DNA of 64,000 bases from Labia minor (GCA_963082975.1 OY720347.1:17187187-17251186); one strand, 5' to 3'. Positions 38,601 through 53,600 are shown, numbered from the stretch's first letter. Notes: generated by a model not told the origin, from the letters alone. Program-made: numbers and translations.

Positions 38601-41600
38601 ATTTCCGAAAAAAATTTTGATTACTGAAAGTGACGACACACAAATGCAACGATCCACTGTACTAAAATTTATATAAGTTTAATTTCTTATACTAGAAAAG
38701 ACTGATGATTTTTTTATTTGAAAAAACTTCTTGAAATTGAAAAAGGAATCTATTGGGGAATATTTCGTTTGCCCGGAAAACTATATACATAATTAATTAC
38801 CAGTTCCTTATCTTTGTTTCTCGAAAGAAATGTTATATTTTTCTTTTTCTTCTTCTTCTTCTATTATAGGCCTAAGGCCTGTTCTTCTTCACTATCCTCA
38901 GGTCTTTTTTGGGAAGAGTACGCCCAGCAGTCAGCCCATTTTTTCGGTGGCTTGGTCTCTTGTGTTGCTGGCCTTCCATCCCGGGCTATATTCTCAAGAG
39001 CCTTTCCGCGTTGGCTCTTCCTACGTGTTCGTTCCATTTTTACGGCGAATCTTAACCCATTTTCCGTATTAGGTTCGTTGCCGTGTCGTCAATGTGTTAA
39101 TCATTCCAATTTTCGAGGCTGTGTGTGGTTCATTGAGCAATTGTGATTTGCGTCTCTTGAGTAGATTGCTAGTCTCATCTCCGAGACGTGGATGTTCTTA
39201 GTTAAGTCGAAGCCCCTCAAAACGACAATGTGACATCCATGGTGGGGCTTGCCGGAGGCAGCTGATGTTAAATTAAATTGAAAATTTTTGTTCTTAGTTG
39301 GAATCGAACGCCGACTTCTTGCGTGGAAACTTGGTATCCTACACTCCCGGCTAGGATTTTCCATTTCATTGATTTATATTTTTAATATATATATATATAT
39401 ATATATATCAATTTAAATCATTTTTTTTTCTTTTATCTTGTTACTTTAACATTTTATTTTATATTAATTATTCATAACAAAACAGTTTATGTGTCCTTTT
39501 AAAAAAAAACAAATAACATTTTTATGATTAAATTAATTGAAGGTACATATATTTAACAAATGTTTAATATAATTCTCTTCTTTATCTTTTTCATATATTT
39601 AATTTGACTTTTTGTTTGGTCTGGAAAGGAATATTTAGGAGTCGTTTGTGCTCCTATCCCCATTGGACCCACAATCTCTTTGTTGTTTTGAGACCTTTGA
39701 AGCTTGAAATTTCATTTCAAGGAAAGGTTTTACTTATGCCTTGCAAAAGGGATAAATATTCATTGAAAATCAAGTAAAATCATAATTTATATGCCTGATT
39801 GAATCAATAAAGTTAAATATCTAAGTTTAAAGGTACCTTTATCTTGAAATTATCTAAATTATAAATGGTTCCTTCCTTTGTTTCTAAAATTAATTAAAAA
39901 TCAATTTAGCGTGTGATGAATTAATTTCTCAGTGAACAAATGATTGATTGTATAAATAACTAACTATACCTTGTTGTTGTTTTTTTACAAAAATGATAAA
40001 ATTAATTATAAACAAGATTCTTTTTTCAAATTGTAACTTAATAAAGAAGCAGACAAATAAAGAGGGAGCTGTTCAAGGTTGTTTTTTCACTCAACACCAA
40101 CTCAATTGAAAATTTATTTATTTATTTATTTGTATGCGGGATGCCCATCAATATATATCCTATTTAATAGAGACCTTTTGATTGTGTTCAAGTAGAAAAA
40201 TTCTTTTTTATTTATTTATATATTTAATTTACAAGTAAATGGATTTTCCTTTTTTTCAATTTACTATTCTTTCTATGTATATTCGATTTGGTGGTTCTAT
40301 ATTGTTTTCAATATTGTATCACAATATGCCTATATATATATATATAAATTTATCTTGTTTTTCAAATTATTAAAAAAAACAGGTAGAATACAATAAACCT
40401 TTCCGTGCATGTTTCAGGACGCTCAAATATTTATTTTTAATTTTTTTTTTTTGTTTTTTTTTGTTTTTTGTTTATTATCTAGAACTTTTATTTAATTAAA
40501 GTATAATTGCAACTTTTTGAAATATATGGTAATTTCATGAATAAAAATCCTAGAGTTTGCTAGTTAAATTGCAAACTGAAGTATTCTAGAGGAAATAGAA
40601 TTCAGTCAAAACTATACAAAATTTTTATTAAATCGGGATAGAATAGAATTCTTAATAGATTTAAGGGGATGGGTACTGATATGAAACATGTTCTCTGCCA
40701 CAAGGCATAATTTTAGTTATAAAATTTAGTATAGGGGAAAATTTTAAATAAAGGTGAACTAACTAAAAGATTTGTGGAAGCTACCTAAAGTTTCTTTTTT
40801 TCCTGTTAAATTTTATTCCATTTTTAACTCTCTGTGTGTGTGTGTGTGTGTGTGTTTTAATATATATAAACACATTTCTTCATTAATCATTATTCTGTCC
40901 TCACATGTGCCTTTATATAGTGTACTCCCTGGACCCTTAATCTCTCATTAACCCTTTTTCAATTCTTAAACAAATTTGCTTAGATATCAATCAATTCATT
41001 ACCATGCAATCTCATCAAATTCTTAGTGATTTTATCTATTTTAGTGTACTATATTAGTAAATGCTACAAGTAAATAAATAAATGTTCAAAATATAAAAAA
41101 TATTACTACACAAAGGGAAAAAGAGTTGCTTTAGATGCATTTTAAATTTTATTTATAACTAAATAATACTAGAATATGGTAAAGCAGTTCTAGTAAATAA
41201 TAATTGATTCAATAATGAAAAAATTGTTCTTTGTTGGAATCGAACGCCGACTTCTTGTGTAGAAAATTGCCACGCTACACTCTCGGCCAAGCTGCCTCAT
41301 AATTATTATTTAGGATTTTCCATTTCATTGATTTTTCTAATAAAAAGTTGTTCATTAATCCTCATCATCATATTAAACACTTTGTTCTTTAAATATTATA
41401 AATTATTTTTTGACAATTGTTTACAATTATTTATTATATTATAAAAATCTAACTCATAATTTTTTTTATGTAAAATTTTTAAGATACTACATTACTTTTT
41501 ATTTAATTTTGAAGGTTTATAACTTGATGACTAGAAATTTAAGTATGATGACCAATAATGATTTAAATAACTTTAAATAATTTCAATAAGTATTGATTTC

Positions 41601-44600
41601 TATTCTATCGAAATCTGAGTTGCCTGTTATTTTTATTTTACGTATTTTATCATCCTCAAATCCCATTTAGATATTGAAAGCCAATTTTAATTTCCATGTA
41701 AATTTGATCAATTCCAATATATGTATATAGGAGGATGAGTGTTGGAGAGAGAAGAAATAATACAGAGGCGCTTGTTGAAAATGAATTGATTCACGTGGAT
41801 TAGTTTTTTTGTAATATATATATATACGAATTTTAGCTATTTATATACATATACATTAAATATATTATATTTAAATATGAAAATAACGAAAGGTTTTATT
41901 TCATTAAATTAATTTCAATAAAAAAAAATAATATTAATTAAATAATCACATTTTAAAGCACTGATAACATTATTGATATAATAAGAATAAATTGAAATTT
42001 CATAAAGTGGAAGTTATGATTAAAGTCATGAATAAATATTGTATTTCTTTGAAATCAAAACAATTTTAATTAATAAAAATTATATAAATTTAATGGTTGT
42101 TTTTCAATTTAATATATTATATATTGTTTGATTTTAGTTAATTAAGCTCTTTTCTAAGAATAAATAAATAAATATGTACGTAATTTAATTAAATTTATTA
42201 TCAAATACGAGTCGAGTGCGCCAATATACTCATTTGAAGAGTGATAGCTATTATACATATTTTAATTTGATTATTATATAGATATGTACGAGGTTTGTTC
42301 AAAAGAAAAGGTTAATTTTGAATTATTTCGAAAAGTATTTATTTATTCATCAATATCCATTTTGTCCATTTAAAAGTAATTCCCCTCAAATATACGAGCG
42401 TGGGATGAAAAGTTTCCGGCCTGACCAAGAAAAAAGATGTTTTAAAATTTTTTTTTTATTATATTTTTCAACATAATCTCCATCAACATTTCCATGATAC
42501 ATTTTCTCATAACGGTGTTCTAATTTAATTTAAGTCTCATCAACAGTTATGAATCGACATAAAAATTCGTTTGGATTACGCCTACAGCGCCAAATTGTCG
42601 GTAGAAATGGTTTTTCGAAGCAGTTTTTGGTCTAACGTTAGCAAACGCGGCACCTACGTTGCACACAGCTTTCCATATTCAAATGGTTGTGCGAAATATT
42701 TCGAAGCTGACATCGTACAGGTCTCAGCTATTTTGAATGTTGAAAAATAAAGCAAAAAAAAATTTAAAAACATCGTTTTTCTTGGTCACGTCGGAAACTT
42801 TTCACCCCACTCTCGTAATGCACTTATGCCAGCGCTTCTAATTGCCGATTATTCGCACTTCTGAAATGCAATTTTCGGTATGGCTATCAGCTCGTTCTTC
42901 GATTCCGAAAATTTAATACCGATTCTTTAAAAAATCAAAGAACACACAAAAACGTGACTAACTTTTTCAGTTATCAAAAACAAACTACTAATCCAAAACG
43001 GTTGATAATGAGAAACATAGGTGTACTAACATAACAAAAAAAATTCGATAAATCGAATGTACATACCCGCGAAAATTCAAAATTCATCTTTTCTTTTGAA
43101 CAGACCTCGTATATATAAATATCAGTGTCGTAGTGTGCGTCGTGTGTACAGTAAGTACCCTCACGAGTTAAATTTCGTTTTTTATATTATGGAAATATTT
43201 ATTTAAAATGTTATTAAAGTATAGTTTATTTATAATTGTTTTTGTAATTAATTTTATTAATAATTTTCATTAAACGTATATTTTTTTATTATAATTAAAA
43301 ATATAAGGCGAGCGCCGTAATATTACACTAAGTCAGTGATTCTCAACTTTTGTGTGCCGCGAGATTTTCGAAAATGTGCCTCCAAATTATTAAATATAAT
43401 TTTTAAATAACTTTTTTCAATTTGGTTCTAAAATCGTTTTAGGGACCACTTTTTTTCAATATGGTAAACTTTTACACTTATCTTTTTCTTTGTGTGCCGC
43501 CAAATGTAGTTTATCTAAAGTAAGGTAGGAGTTAGTGTTTCTTATATTCAAATCATATGTCTGAAGTATAAGAGAACAAGGAAATTTATAAATATACCCA
43601 AGAGAGACTTAAGCACTATTACTATAATTTGAAATCAGAAGAATATGAAAATATTTTTAAATTTTTAAAAGACATTAATTGACTCATTAATGTTGTATTA
43701 TTATTAATTATTTATTTATCTTTAATTTATATTTGTTTGTTATTTATTATTTATTTGAATTTATTTATAATATATTATATTATTTATAGATTGATGATGG
43801 GAACGACAGTCTTAATGTAGCGTTTATGACCGAAATTACTGTCACGTCCTTATAATATCTAATATAATATATGTTTATATTATAATATATACGATATCTA
43901 ATCTACATTATTACTGTGCATATGATTAGATTACATATTACAACAATAATTGAGAACTATTATTAATAAAATACGAAAAATTCTTCTATTTTCTCATTGA
44001 AATATTTTACTATAAAATTAATTAATATAAATTTATTTATTTATTAAATGATTTATTATATATATAATATTTGATTTATATATTCATAAATATAAATTAG
44101 AATAGAAAAAAGTCAAGAACAGAAATTGTTTATATGAACAAGGTCAACAACGCACGTACACACTGAAGCATAAATATTAATTGTTTAAAATATTTATAGT
44201 ATCTATACGTATGTTTAGATATATAATATATACTCACAGCTGAGTTGGGGGTGTTGAATAAACCACAATCTAGTTGCCATTAATTCATTGTTATTTAGTA
44301 GAAAAAAAGGTTTATTTTTGTTTGTGGTCAGAGTGGGAAGAGAGAGCAATAGCATTAGAGGAAAGAGGTTCGGGGGTGTTGAGGACCAAAAAACACCCAG
44401 GCAAGAGCCGACTGGTAAAAAAAACTGAATGTGATGAGAATTTATATTGTACCAGACGATTTATTTCCTTTTTTCTCTAAATAGGAATTAAAGAGAAACT
44501 AGAGGATTTTGTTAAATATCTACCCGAGTTAAACACTTCAAACATCTACAACATCCTCCTCAAAGTACATTACCTAAAAACATATACTTAATACGTTGAC

Positions 44601-47600
44601 CATTTAGAAAAAGAAATTGGATCCATATACCTTTGGAAAAAAGAAGTTTAAATTAAAAAACAAAAATAATAGCATGGCATTTAAAATTGATTCTGTTTTT
44701 TTTTTGTCTTTTTTATTGATCATTTCGATTTAATTCATTCTTTTGATATTAGCCTTTTGAAATAAATTATATATTTTATATGTATTTTTTATACGAGGGC
44801 AGGCCAATAAGTCCGTAACTTTTTGAATTTCCCGTCTCTTAAATGAAATGGTACAACAATCTAATTGAATAAATAGAAATATAGAATAGCATATATATAT
44901 CTTTAAATTAAAAAATTAACCTACTATCCTTGTATCTTACGAGAGAAGATCTATAAGTAGGTGACTTTAAATTTCCTGTATCTCTTAAATGAAATAGCAA
45001 CACTGCTCTTTTCAGCAGGTACCTATCAACTGACACCTGTCGAAATTTGATCCAGCTGGGTCTTTTAGTTTGTGTTTGACATCCATTAATATCAGACTAA
45101 TCTCGTGATTTGAGAAGAAAATAGACAAAAGTAAATTTCCATGAAAATCCATGAATTGGAATACGAATTGCTCTCTCATATGCCCTATTCTCGAGATTTA
45201 GCCCCGAGGGGGAAAGAAATTTATCCTCAACAATGAAATCATCTCACAAACATCTATCTATTTTAAAGTCCTCAACAAATCTTATTTTTTCGAAGGGATC
45301 AAAAAGGTTGGACGAAGTGTACGTGAATCAAAGGAAAAGTAAAATAATTTTTTATCAAAAAACCTGTTTCATTCCAAAAGTCACGGACTTATTGACCTGC
45401 CCGCGTATATTAAACACTAAACGGTTAACTTGGTTGCATAAACTTACCGCACAATAATTCTCTCTTACTTATCAACATACAAAATATTATGTACGGGTTT
45501 ATTACTTGTAAATAAATAAATAAACATTTTCTCTTAAATATAATAAATTTTTAATAAATATATAATGGTCGTCTTCGAATATAAAGTAATAATATGAGAC
45601 TAGCCATTTTCTTTCGTTATGTTCAATTATACGGCTATATATCCTATTATTTATATACATATTTATTTATTTTTTTAAATCACCTACCTTATATAAAAAG
45701 AAATAAATTTGAAATATGACTTTTAATAAAATTTATTCTAGAATATATAAAAAAACAACAACAATGAACTTTATATTTTGTTGGTTATTAAAGTAAAATA
45801 CAAATTTGCAAACCTAAAATACTATGTATTCATTATCTGATACTTCTTTATTTAATATTAATTAATATTCGTTTATCATTCATTTTGGTGGTGGTCATTA
45901 AATAGTATAAAATTTCTATATTTTCTAGATAATATTAATATAGGAGTTTTGTATACCTTTTTTATAAAGTTGAATTTATTTTAAATGATGATTTATTCAT
46001 TTTATTTATACATTAATTTGAAGAGATGATATCAATAAATAATATGAGACTATATATATGTATAAATATAATATATATGTTGGTAAATGTTGGGGGACAG
46101 ATAGACAAAAGTATTCTGGAAGATAAAAAGACTATATTTGGTAATTTTTATAAGTTTCTTCTTAAGCAATTTCTATGATATCTAAATACTTATTAGTTAC
46201 AGCACCTGGGCATGAAATAAAGAAATTAATTTATTTAAATTATTAATGATTGTTATTTTATTTAGATTTATTTTTTTTCCTTAAAATTTCTTTTTGCTTT
46301 TCATTATATATACCATTTCTTATTTTATAATAAAATAAATTTAAGAAATTTGAATTCCATGATAACATTTAACAATATAATTGTACTATTTATACAATTA
46401 ATTTAGTGATTAAATTAAAAAATAAAGAAAAAAAAATTAAATTAATGTCTAAATATAATAAATGATATAAAATAAATGCTATTACATAAACTTGAAGCAA
46501 GATACAGGTGAAAGAGCTCTAGTATAGTTCTTTATAATATAATTTATATATAATTGAAAGAACTTATACAAATATTTTGAAAGAATTTTACATACATGAG
46601 CAGGGCCGGCCCTAGAGCCGAGCCAGTAAGGCCATGGCTCGGGGCGCTTGGCTGGCAGGGGCGCCATTATGAAAAAAAAATTAAACCTTCGCAAGATATC
46701 AGGGATTATAAGACTTAATAGTAAATAAAAAATTATGGTACGCAATAAAAAAAATGCGTTTATTTAAAATAAGTAGTAAATTATTACATTTTTAAAAATA
46801 TAATGTTGATATCATACCAAGATATCTCCTTTTTAGGAAGATCAATCAATATGTGGATCCAACTAAAATAAAATATATTTTCAAATATAAAAATATTTTT
46901 TTAATAACAAACAAAAATTTTTTAGTTGATTCTTTTTTTTTTGCTTCTTAAAACATATGGGGCGAACTTTAGACCCTTGGCCTAGGGCGCCATAAGAGCT
47001 CGGGCCGTGCCTGTACATGAGTGATTTCGAAAAATGATATTTCCATTGTTCTTTTTTTTAAATACAATAATAGTATATAACATAATTAATTGTAAATTGC
47101 CATTAAATTTCAATAAGAATTAAAGGAAAGGATAATGACTGATTGAATTAAAACTAGAAGGTAAAATATTACTAAAAAAAAGGCATTGCTATAATTCATA
47201 CTCCTAAAAATGAAATAAAAAACCACTTTAAAAATAAACAAAATTAATAAATTTAAAAAAGTTGATGTAATTAGTATTAAATCATATTAGAAGACCATTG
47301 TGTAAGTATATTTATGTAATAAACAATATCCTTTGTTTGTGCTTTAACCATGTCAACCATGGGGCCAGTAAAGTTTGCGATTAAATTATAAGCAACTCCT
47401 TCCAGTCTAAGGAAATCATCAATGGGAACGTTACCAACAACAAATGATGCGATCAATTGAGCCGAGTTATGAAGTTCAAATGCCCCCAATATGTTAAATG
47501 ACATAACCAAGTGATATTTCAGCACAATTACAATCGACTACATGTTTCCAAGGAAACTTTGGATGTAATAAATTGTATTAATTTTAAATGTTCCAATTGC

Positions 47601-50600
47601 TTTAAATAAAACTTCAAAATTATTTTTAATGTGCATTGTTTTTCAGTTTTTATATACATAATAATATATTTATTTACTTTTTGTGAAACTTATATGAATT
47701 CTCAACAATCTTTTAAAAATCGTTTTTTTTTCAGTACTCTACTTATATTAATTAATCAGGAAGGCTTTGTTTTTAATTGTTTTAAAAACAAATAAAAATA
47801 AAATACTTAGAATGGCTGGCCTTTTATATTAATTTTTTATTTATTCTAATTGAACATGTTCCAATCTGCTTCTACAAAATGTAAAGCAATTAGCAAACAA
47901 CAACGTAATATGAATTAATTTTTATATGGCTATGAATATTCATTCATTTGTGAAAACGAAATTCACAAACCATTTCAGGATACATTTTATTTTATTAAAT
48001 AATATATATATATATTTATATATTACTATTATTATAATTTTTATAATTTAAATTAATTCTTTTTTCTATAAGATATCAAATTGTTTTGATATATTTTTAA
48101 AAAATTAAAAAAAATTAATTGAAATTAATTTTAATCTATAAAAGTTTTCTTTTCACAATTATTCATTTTCATTAAATTAACTTTTTACACACTGATTTAT
48201 TACTACTTAGTTATGTTAATATTGTTATCATTGTTTTTTTCCATAAGCTACTTTAATTTTTATTTATAGAATATTGTTAACTAATAATTTAGATAAATAT
48301 ATTTTATTTTGTCATAATAGATAAATTTGGATCTTTCTATATTAAATGTAATATAATTATTAACTAATTGAAAATTAAATCTTTTTTTTCTTTAAGAATT
48401 TGTTCAAGAAAATCATCAATCATAATTAGGGTTGCCAACTGCCAATTACAAGAGAACATTTATTAAAAATAAAAGAGAACATTTAGAGAACGTTTAGAAA
48501 AAACATTTATTTTTAAAAATTGCATACATTTTATATGCTAAAGTACATATTTTAATACATTAGTATTAAATTAAACATGTTTTAAATAAACTTTTAGAGG
48601 CAAGAAATATTATAGACTTGTCAATTTCATTTCAATTTCATCCAAATAAAATTATCGAATTTTTATAACTGATTGACGTGGTAAATTTAAAATTTGTTTT
48701 GTGCATCAATTTTATTTTATATCTTCACTAATAATATGGATTAGTGGGAAAAATATAAAAAGAGAACAATTTTAAATAAAAAGAAAAAAGAAAGAGAACA
48801 TAAATATTTGGTTGAAAAAGAGGATATGTTCTCTCTAAGAACCATGTTGGCAAACCTAATCATAATTGTATATGAAGTTGAAAACGATATATAAATATCG
48901 AGTAGAGAATATATAAAACAATACCACCCTTATCATCGGTCGGTAAAAAGCCTTAAATAAACCGGAACTGAGTCACAATATTTCCGATCCAAGGTTATAT
49001 TTTGATCTTTTAAAAATATCTTTACCAAAAAAAAAAAAGAAAACAAAAGATTTATTTATTAGTATTTGGAAACCAAATAAATAATAAATCATTATAAAAT
49101 AATTAGCATATGTATTTTTGTGCAATATTAATAAAATATTAATATTAAATTATAAATGGAAATGACCAATAATTTAAAAAGATAAACAATTATTTAGAAT
49201 ACGTTTTTAAATTTTTAGTATCGTAATAAAAAAAAAATAATAAAAAAATATATAATCTTTTATCTTATCAGAATTGAATGAAGTTTAATTAATTTTTTCT
49301 AGCGGATTATGGAGCTGCAACGTTTGGTACAGAGCCAGGCAGTTTGGTGGGCACAATTGGCTGCCAGTGAACCCCGTGCACCTTCACCCCCCGCACGTTT
49401 CTCAAGGCAACTGTCCTTGGATTCCCTCAGCATCGATGCTACACTCCTTACTGGATTCCATTTCTATTTCCCCTATAATTTCCCCTTAATGACTTCTAGG
49501 TGAGTTATTTTAATTAATTGAAAATGATCTAAAATAGACATTATTACATAAACTACTTATACAGTTCACGTTATATATTAAGCTATCTATCTGGCTCTAA
49601 GGAACTCAAAAATTCTTGAATGTTGCAAAAGTACATTTCTTCAAGTTTCCCTACCCTTAGCTACACCCATCCAACTTCTATTTTCTCCAATCTCTCTTAC
49701 TTCCCTGACTACATTGTCTGCCCACAACGTCCTTGGTCTTCCAATTTGATCGCTTATAAATATATTTTTCGTCTGTCTTTCCTCTCCAATTCTTGCCACC
49801 TTTACAGCCCTTCACAATCTTCACAATTTTATTATACTATGTCTGAAGGGGTCAATATATATTAATAAAGCAAAAAAAGAATTATTAAGGGAATTTATAT
49901 TAAAAGACCACATTGTTTGTATAAAATTATTTATTAAATTAAAATAACTGTACAACGTTTCGACTGCTTATTCTGCAGTCGTTTTCAAGTACCTTACGCT
50001 TGCTCCGATTCAAGCGGACTCAGTAAATTATTTTATACAAACAATGTGGTCTTTAATAAAAATTCCCTTAATAATTATCAAAATAACCACAAAAGCTTTA
50101 ATAAATACATTTGTGAGAAATATAAACCAAAAAAAGAATAATTAAAATATATAAGAGTATATAAAAAAAATACTGTATTATTGAATATGTATAAACATGG
50201 TTATTGGCAAGTGGCTAAAATGGCGAAAAATATATTGGTGGAGATACCGATAGGGAAACTTCCACTTGGAAGAAAGTAGGAGTTGGATTGCTCAGGATAG
50301 GGACATTTGAAGAAATATGGTTGCTGCGGCCAAAAACTTTCGAGTTCCGTAGAGCCACAGGGATAGATAGAGATAGATATATGTATAAACGTATAAACCA
50401 TTGTAAAATATAAGGAAAGTATAATTTTTAAATCAATTTAAATTGATTATATATCATGAATGCATTGATTTTTTTTTATCTTAGCTACCCATCCTGGTTC
50501 ACGGAGAATTTTTCTATTCGGTTTGAATCATCTCACATGGGAGACAACAGAAATGATCCTCCGGAATCAGCCTCTGGCGCCGATTCAGAACCCACCGTGA

Positions 50601-53600
50601 CTGTTGCTGTTGTCGCCTACAAAAATCTCTCGAGATTTCTTCCGCTTCGTTATATAGGAAAGTTAAAGTAAGTACTCTTTAAACTTATAGGAGAAAATTT
50701 AAGAATCCAAAATTGAACACACAATTTTACCTGTTGCTGTTGTAACTTCATAATACATTTCATTATTTTTACCTGAATATTAAAAAAAATTTCCAATTTT
50801 TTTTTTTTAAATTAAACCCTCATTTAGCATTAGACATATTATTATTATTTGAAATACTTATTTTAAGTTTTCAATTTTTATTGAATTTCATTTACCTCTC
50901 AAATTAATCGAACTGAGTATTGAAAAGGGTATATTATGAGTTAAGTTGTATATTGCTAAAATAATCACAATTTTTGGCCCTATGTATTCATAAATCATTG
51001 AAAAAAAATATTCAAAAATCAATCATTATTTTTAATCAAACTCTTTTCGGCGAGATCGAAAAGTAAAAATGATTAGATAATTTAATATTATTGCGATTAA
51101 TTTGACTGTTTTTAAGATCACATCTGTAAAGTACGATGAACGTTGAACTTCAATGTTTTTTCATTCAAATAAGTAGAAAAGTATAAAACTTAAATTGATT
51201 AGTCAAATAACATTAAAACCATCATTAAATGCAAAGTGTAATTATTTAAAAGCGTCTCCATCTCTGGTTATTTTTCCTAAAGTTCAACGTCTTGATCTAT
51301 TGTTAACTTTTCCATCCAAGTTTCAAACTAATTTTATTAAAGTATATATAACACTCTTCATTTAATCAAAATACTTAAAAAATATCATTAATCTTATAAA
51401 AAACAAATAACGAAAAAAAACGTGAAAATAACTTGGAATGTAATATAATCCGAATCAATTAACATGCAAATAGATTATGGAAGCGAAGAGTACAATTATC
51501 GTCACTCTTCAAGGCAATTAACAAGTCACAACCGCAACTAATTGCCTGGTGGTAATTCCTTTTAGAACGGACAGCTTTAATCTCATAGAGATTTAGATTC
51601 TAATCCATCAAATAAAATTCATCCTTTTACCTAACTCAAACTTTGCATTTCAAAAAAAAAAAAAATAAAATAGAATTGAATTGTAAATTGAATTAATAAA
51701 ATGAAAGAAGATTTCAAGTTTAAGCTTCTGTGACTCGAATTTTGATTAATAAAAGATCTTCTGCTTACATAAGTATATAAAAGTTTGTTGAATGAACTTG
51801 ATTCATTCATCAAAATGTCATTGAGGTGGCTTGTGGCTTTGCAGCCATTGAACTGAATAGAAAAAGTCATTAAAATTGAAGCATTACGAGTTAAACTAAT
51901 GATAAAAGATGGGCTAGTTCTCTTCAAATGACGATAAATGACACCTATTCAATCAAATCAAATGAATTTTTTTTTCAGTGAATGAAAATCTTCCCACATA
52001 TAATATATACAGTGGCGTAACTAGGGGGGGCAGGGGGGACATATGTCCCCGGGCGCCAAATTTAGGGGGCGCAAAATTAGGGAAGCCAATTTGGAACAAA
52101 AGAAGAATTAATATTTAAAGTTAAACTGTATTTTGTCTAAGTCAATAAATATTATTTATACGTTTATTAAAATCTGTTAAACCTGTTTCGTTATTCGTCA
52201 TTAATATTCTTTAAAAAAAAAAAAATTAAATATATAAGAAAGGGGGCGCTAATTTCTCAGTTGCCCCCAGGCGTAAGAACCTCACGGTACGCCACTGTAT
52301 ATATATGTCTGCAAAATGCTCAGAATTTAAAATTCATGTTTCAGGACCTCTAGAGTAAATTAATAATTTTTCATGGCTGTCTGTCTGTATGTATGTATGA
52401 ATATATGATTTTCCGGAAAATTGTGACGTTATAGACTCAAAATTGACTGAAATTACATAACAATATTCTTATATTCATCTATTTGGCCATGGACTATAAT
52501 TTTCATCAATATCTATTCAATAACCGCAGAAATTAATTTTGAAAATTTATTTATAGTAATATTCCATATTGTTCATTCACAATCAGAGCCTCCCGTGGCT
52601 CAGTAAAGAAGTTGATTTATTTTCGACAATGAATATATTTTTAATAATTCTAGCAATTCTCCCATTCAAAGAGTAATTATAATATTTAAATTTTTATTTT
52701 AATTTAATAAAATATTGAGATCATATTTATCTTAAATTATTTTTTATTCATTCTTAATATATTTAAATATTTCTTCTTTTCTATTTAAAAATGAAGCTTA
52801 TAAATTTTATTTATGTCTAATAAAAAAAACAGAAATTATTTTTTTGGTGTTTTATAAAGTCAAAAATATTTTTAAAACGTCAATTAAAATAACTAAATTA
52901 TATTATCTTTGTTTTTAGTTTATTGCTACAATAATTAATTACTTCAATATTTAAAGTGCAAAAATGATTTATTTATTAAATAAAAATTAAAATAGTTACT
53001 TTAGTGACTTAATTAATAAATTAAATAAAGGTTTTGTAAAGGAATATTTAATTCGAATTAAATATCATTTTTTCTTTTAGGTCTGGAGACGAATATGAAT
53101 ATGAAATACATTCTCGTTTGATATCAATTTCCGTCGCGAGTAGTGCATCGTTCTCTTTTAATGTCACAACAATATTGGAAACTTCACCATTAGATATGCC
53201 ATCCATCTATGGACCAGAATGGTCTCTTCGTTGTGCTGTTGCTTCTCTTGGTAGCTCTGTAAGATTTTTTTTTATTAATTCTTATATTAATTTTTATTAC
53301 TATAAACAATATAAAAACCATTCTTACTAATTATATTTGTTTTTATTACGATTTACTTTTTTTACCAATGTATTCTATTTATGTTTTTTTAGTATTAATT
53401 AATTATTATGGATTTATTATGTTTAAGCATTCAAGAATTTCTTCTGATGACAATCCATGGGATTTGGAAGCGTGTCGGACAGAACGAATCAAACCAAATC
53501 TATCCTCGGCTAGCAATATTGTTGATGGATCTGCTTCTAGTTTTCTTTTTGGTTCTAGTAATGTTACAATACGATGTACTTGTCCCAGAGCTGGTACTTA

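Larger units (their letters stand above)
36581..49302 (+). other. Intron 6 (12.7 kb)
   Basis: Holds a 15-bp hairpin at 37.13 kb, helentron-like A6, the family ii MITE, SINE-like units, a GT repeat at 40.84 kb, mariners at 42.3 and 44.8 kb, a family iii MITE, the minus-strand ORF and the 430-bp element. 39.4-41.2 and 45.5-46.5 kb show nothing recognisable. Confidence 0.65.
49500..50484 (+). other. Intron 7
   Basis: Nearly filled by two LINE tail fragments in opposite orientation with the fold-back element between them. Confidence 0.7.

Noticed and set aside
37866-38660. Possible larger transposon enclosing the 38.36-kb MITE
   Set aside because: AGTGGATACTCGG and a CCACTG near 38.66 kb are only weakly inverted; too little to define an element.
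38814-39146. Two overlapping plus-strand ORFs of 80-110 codons
   Set aside because: They read antisense through a SINE/LINE-like unit and begin with a Phe run from a T-rich tail.
41232-41304. Possible tRNA gene on the minus strand
   Set aside because: A and B boxes are present, but the acceptor stem does not pair and the unit recurs at 39.3 kb with other flanks, so it is a SINE head.
43790-43855. Possible tiny terminal exon ([20 protein letters not shown])
   Set aside because: Acceptor-like TTATAG precedes it, but there is no link to any gene and the sequence is too short to judge.
44274-44480. ORF with [19 protein letters not shown]
   Set aside because: Looks protein-like for a short stretch, but no acceptor fits and it has no phase match to the receptor; no family recognised.
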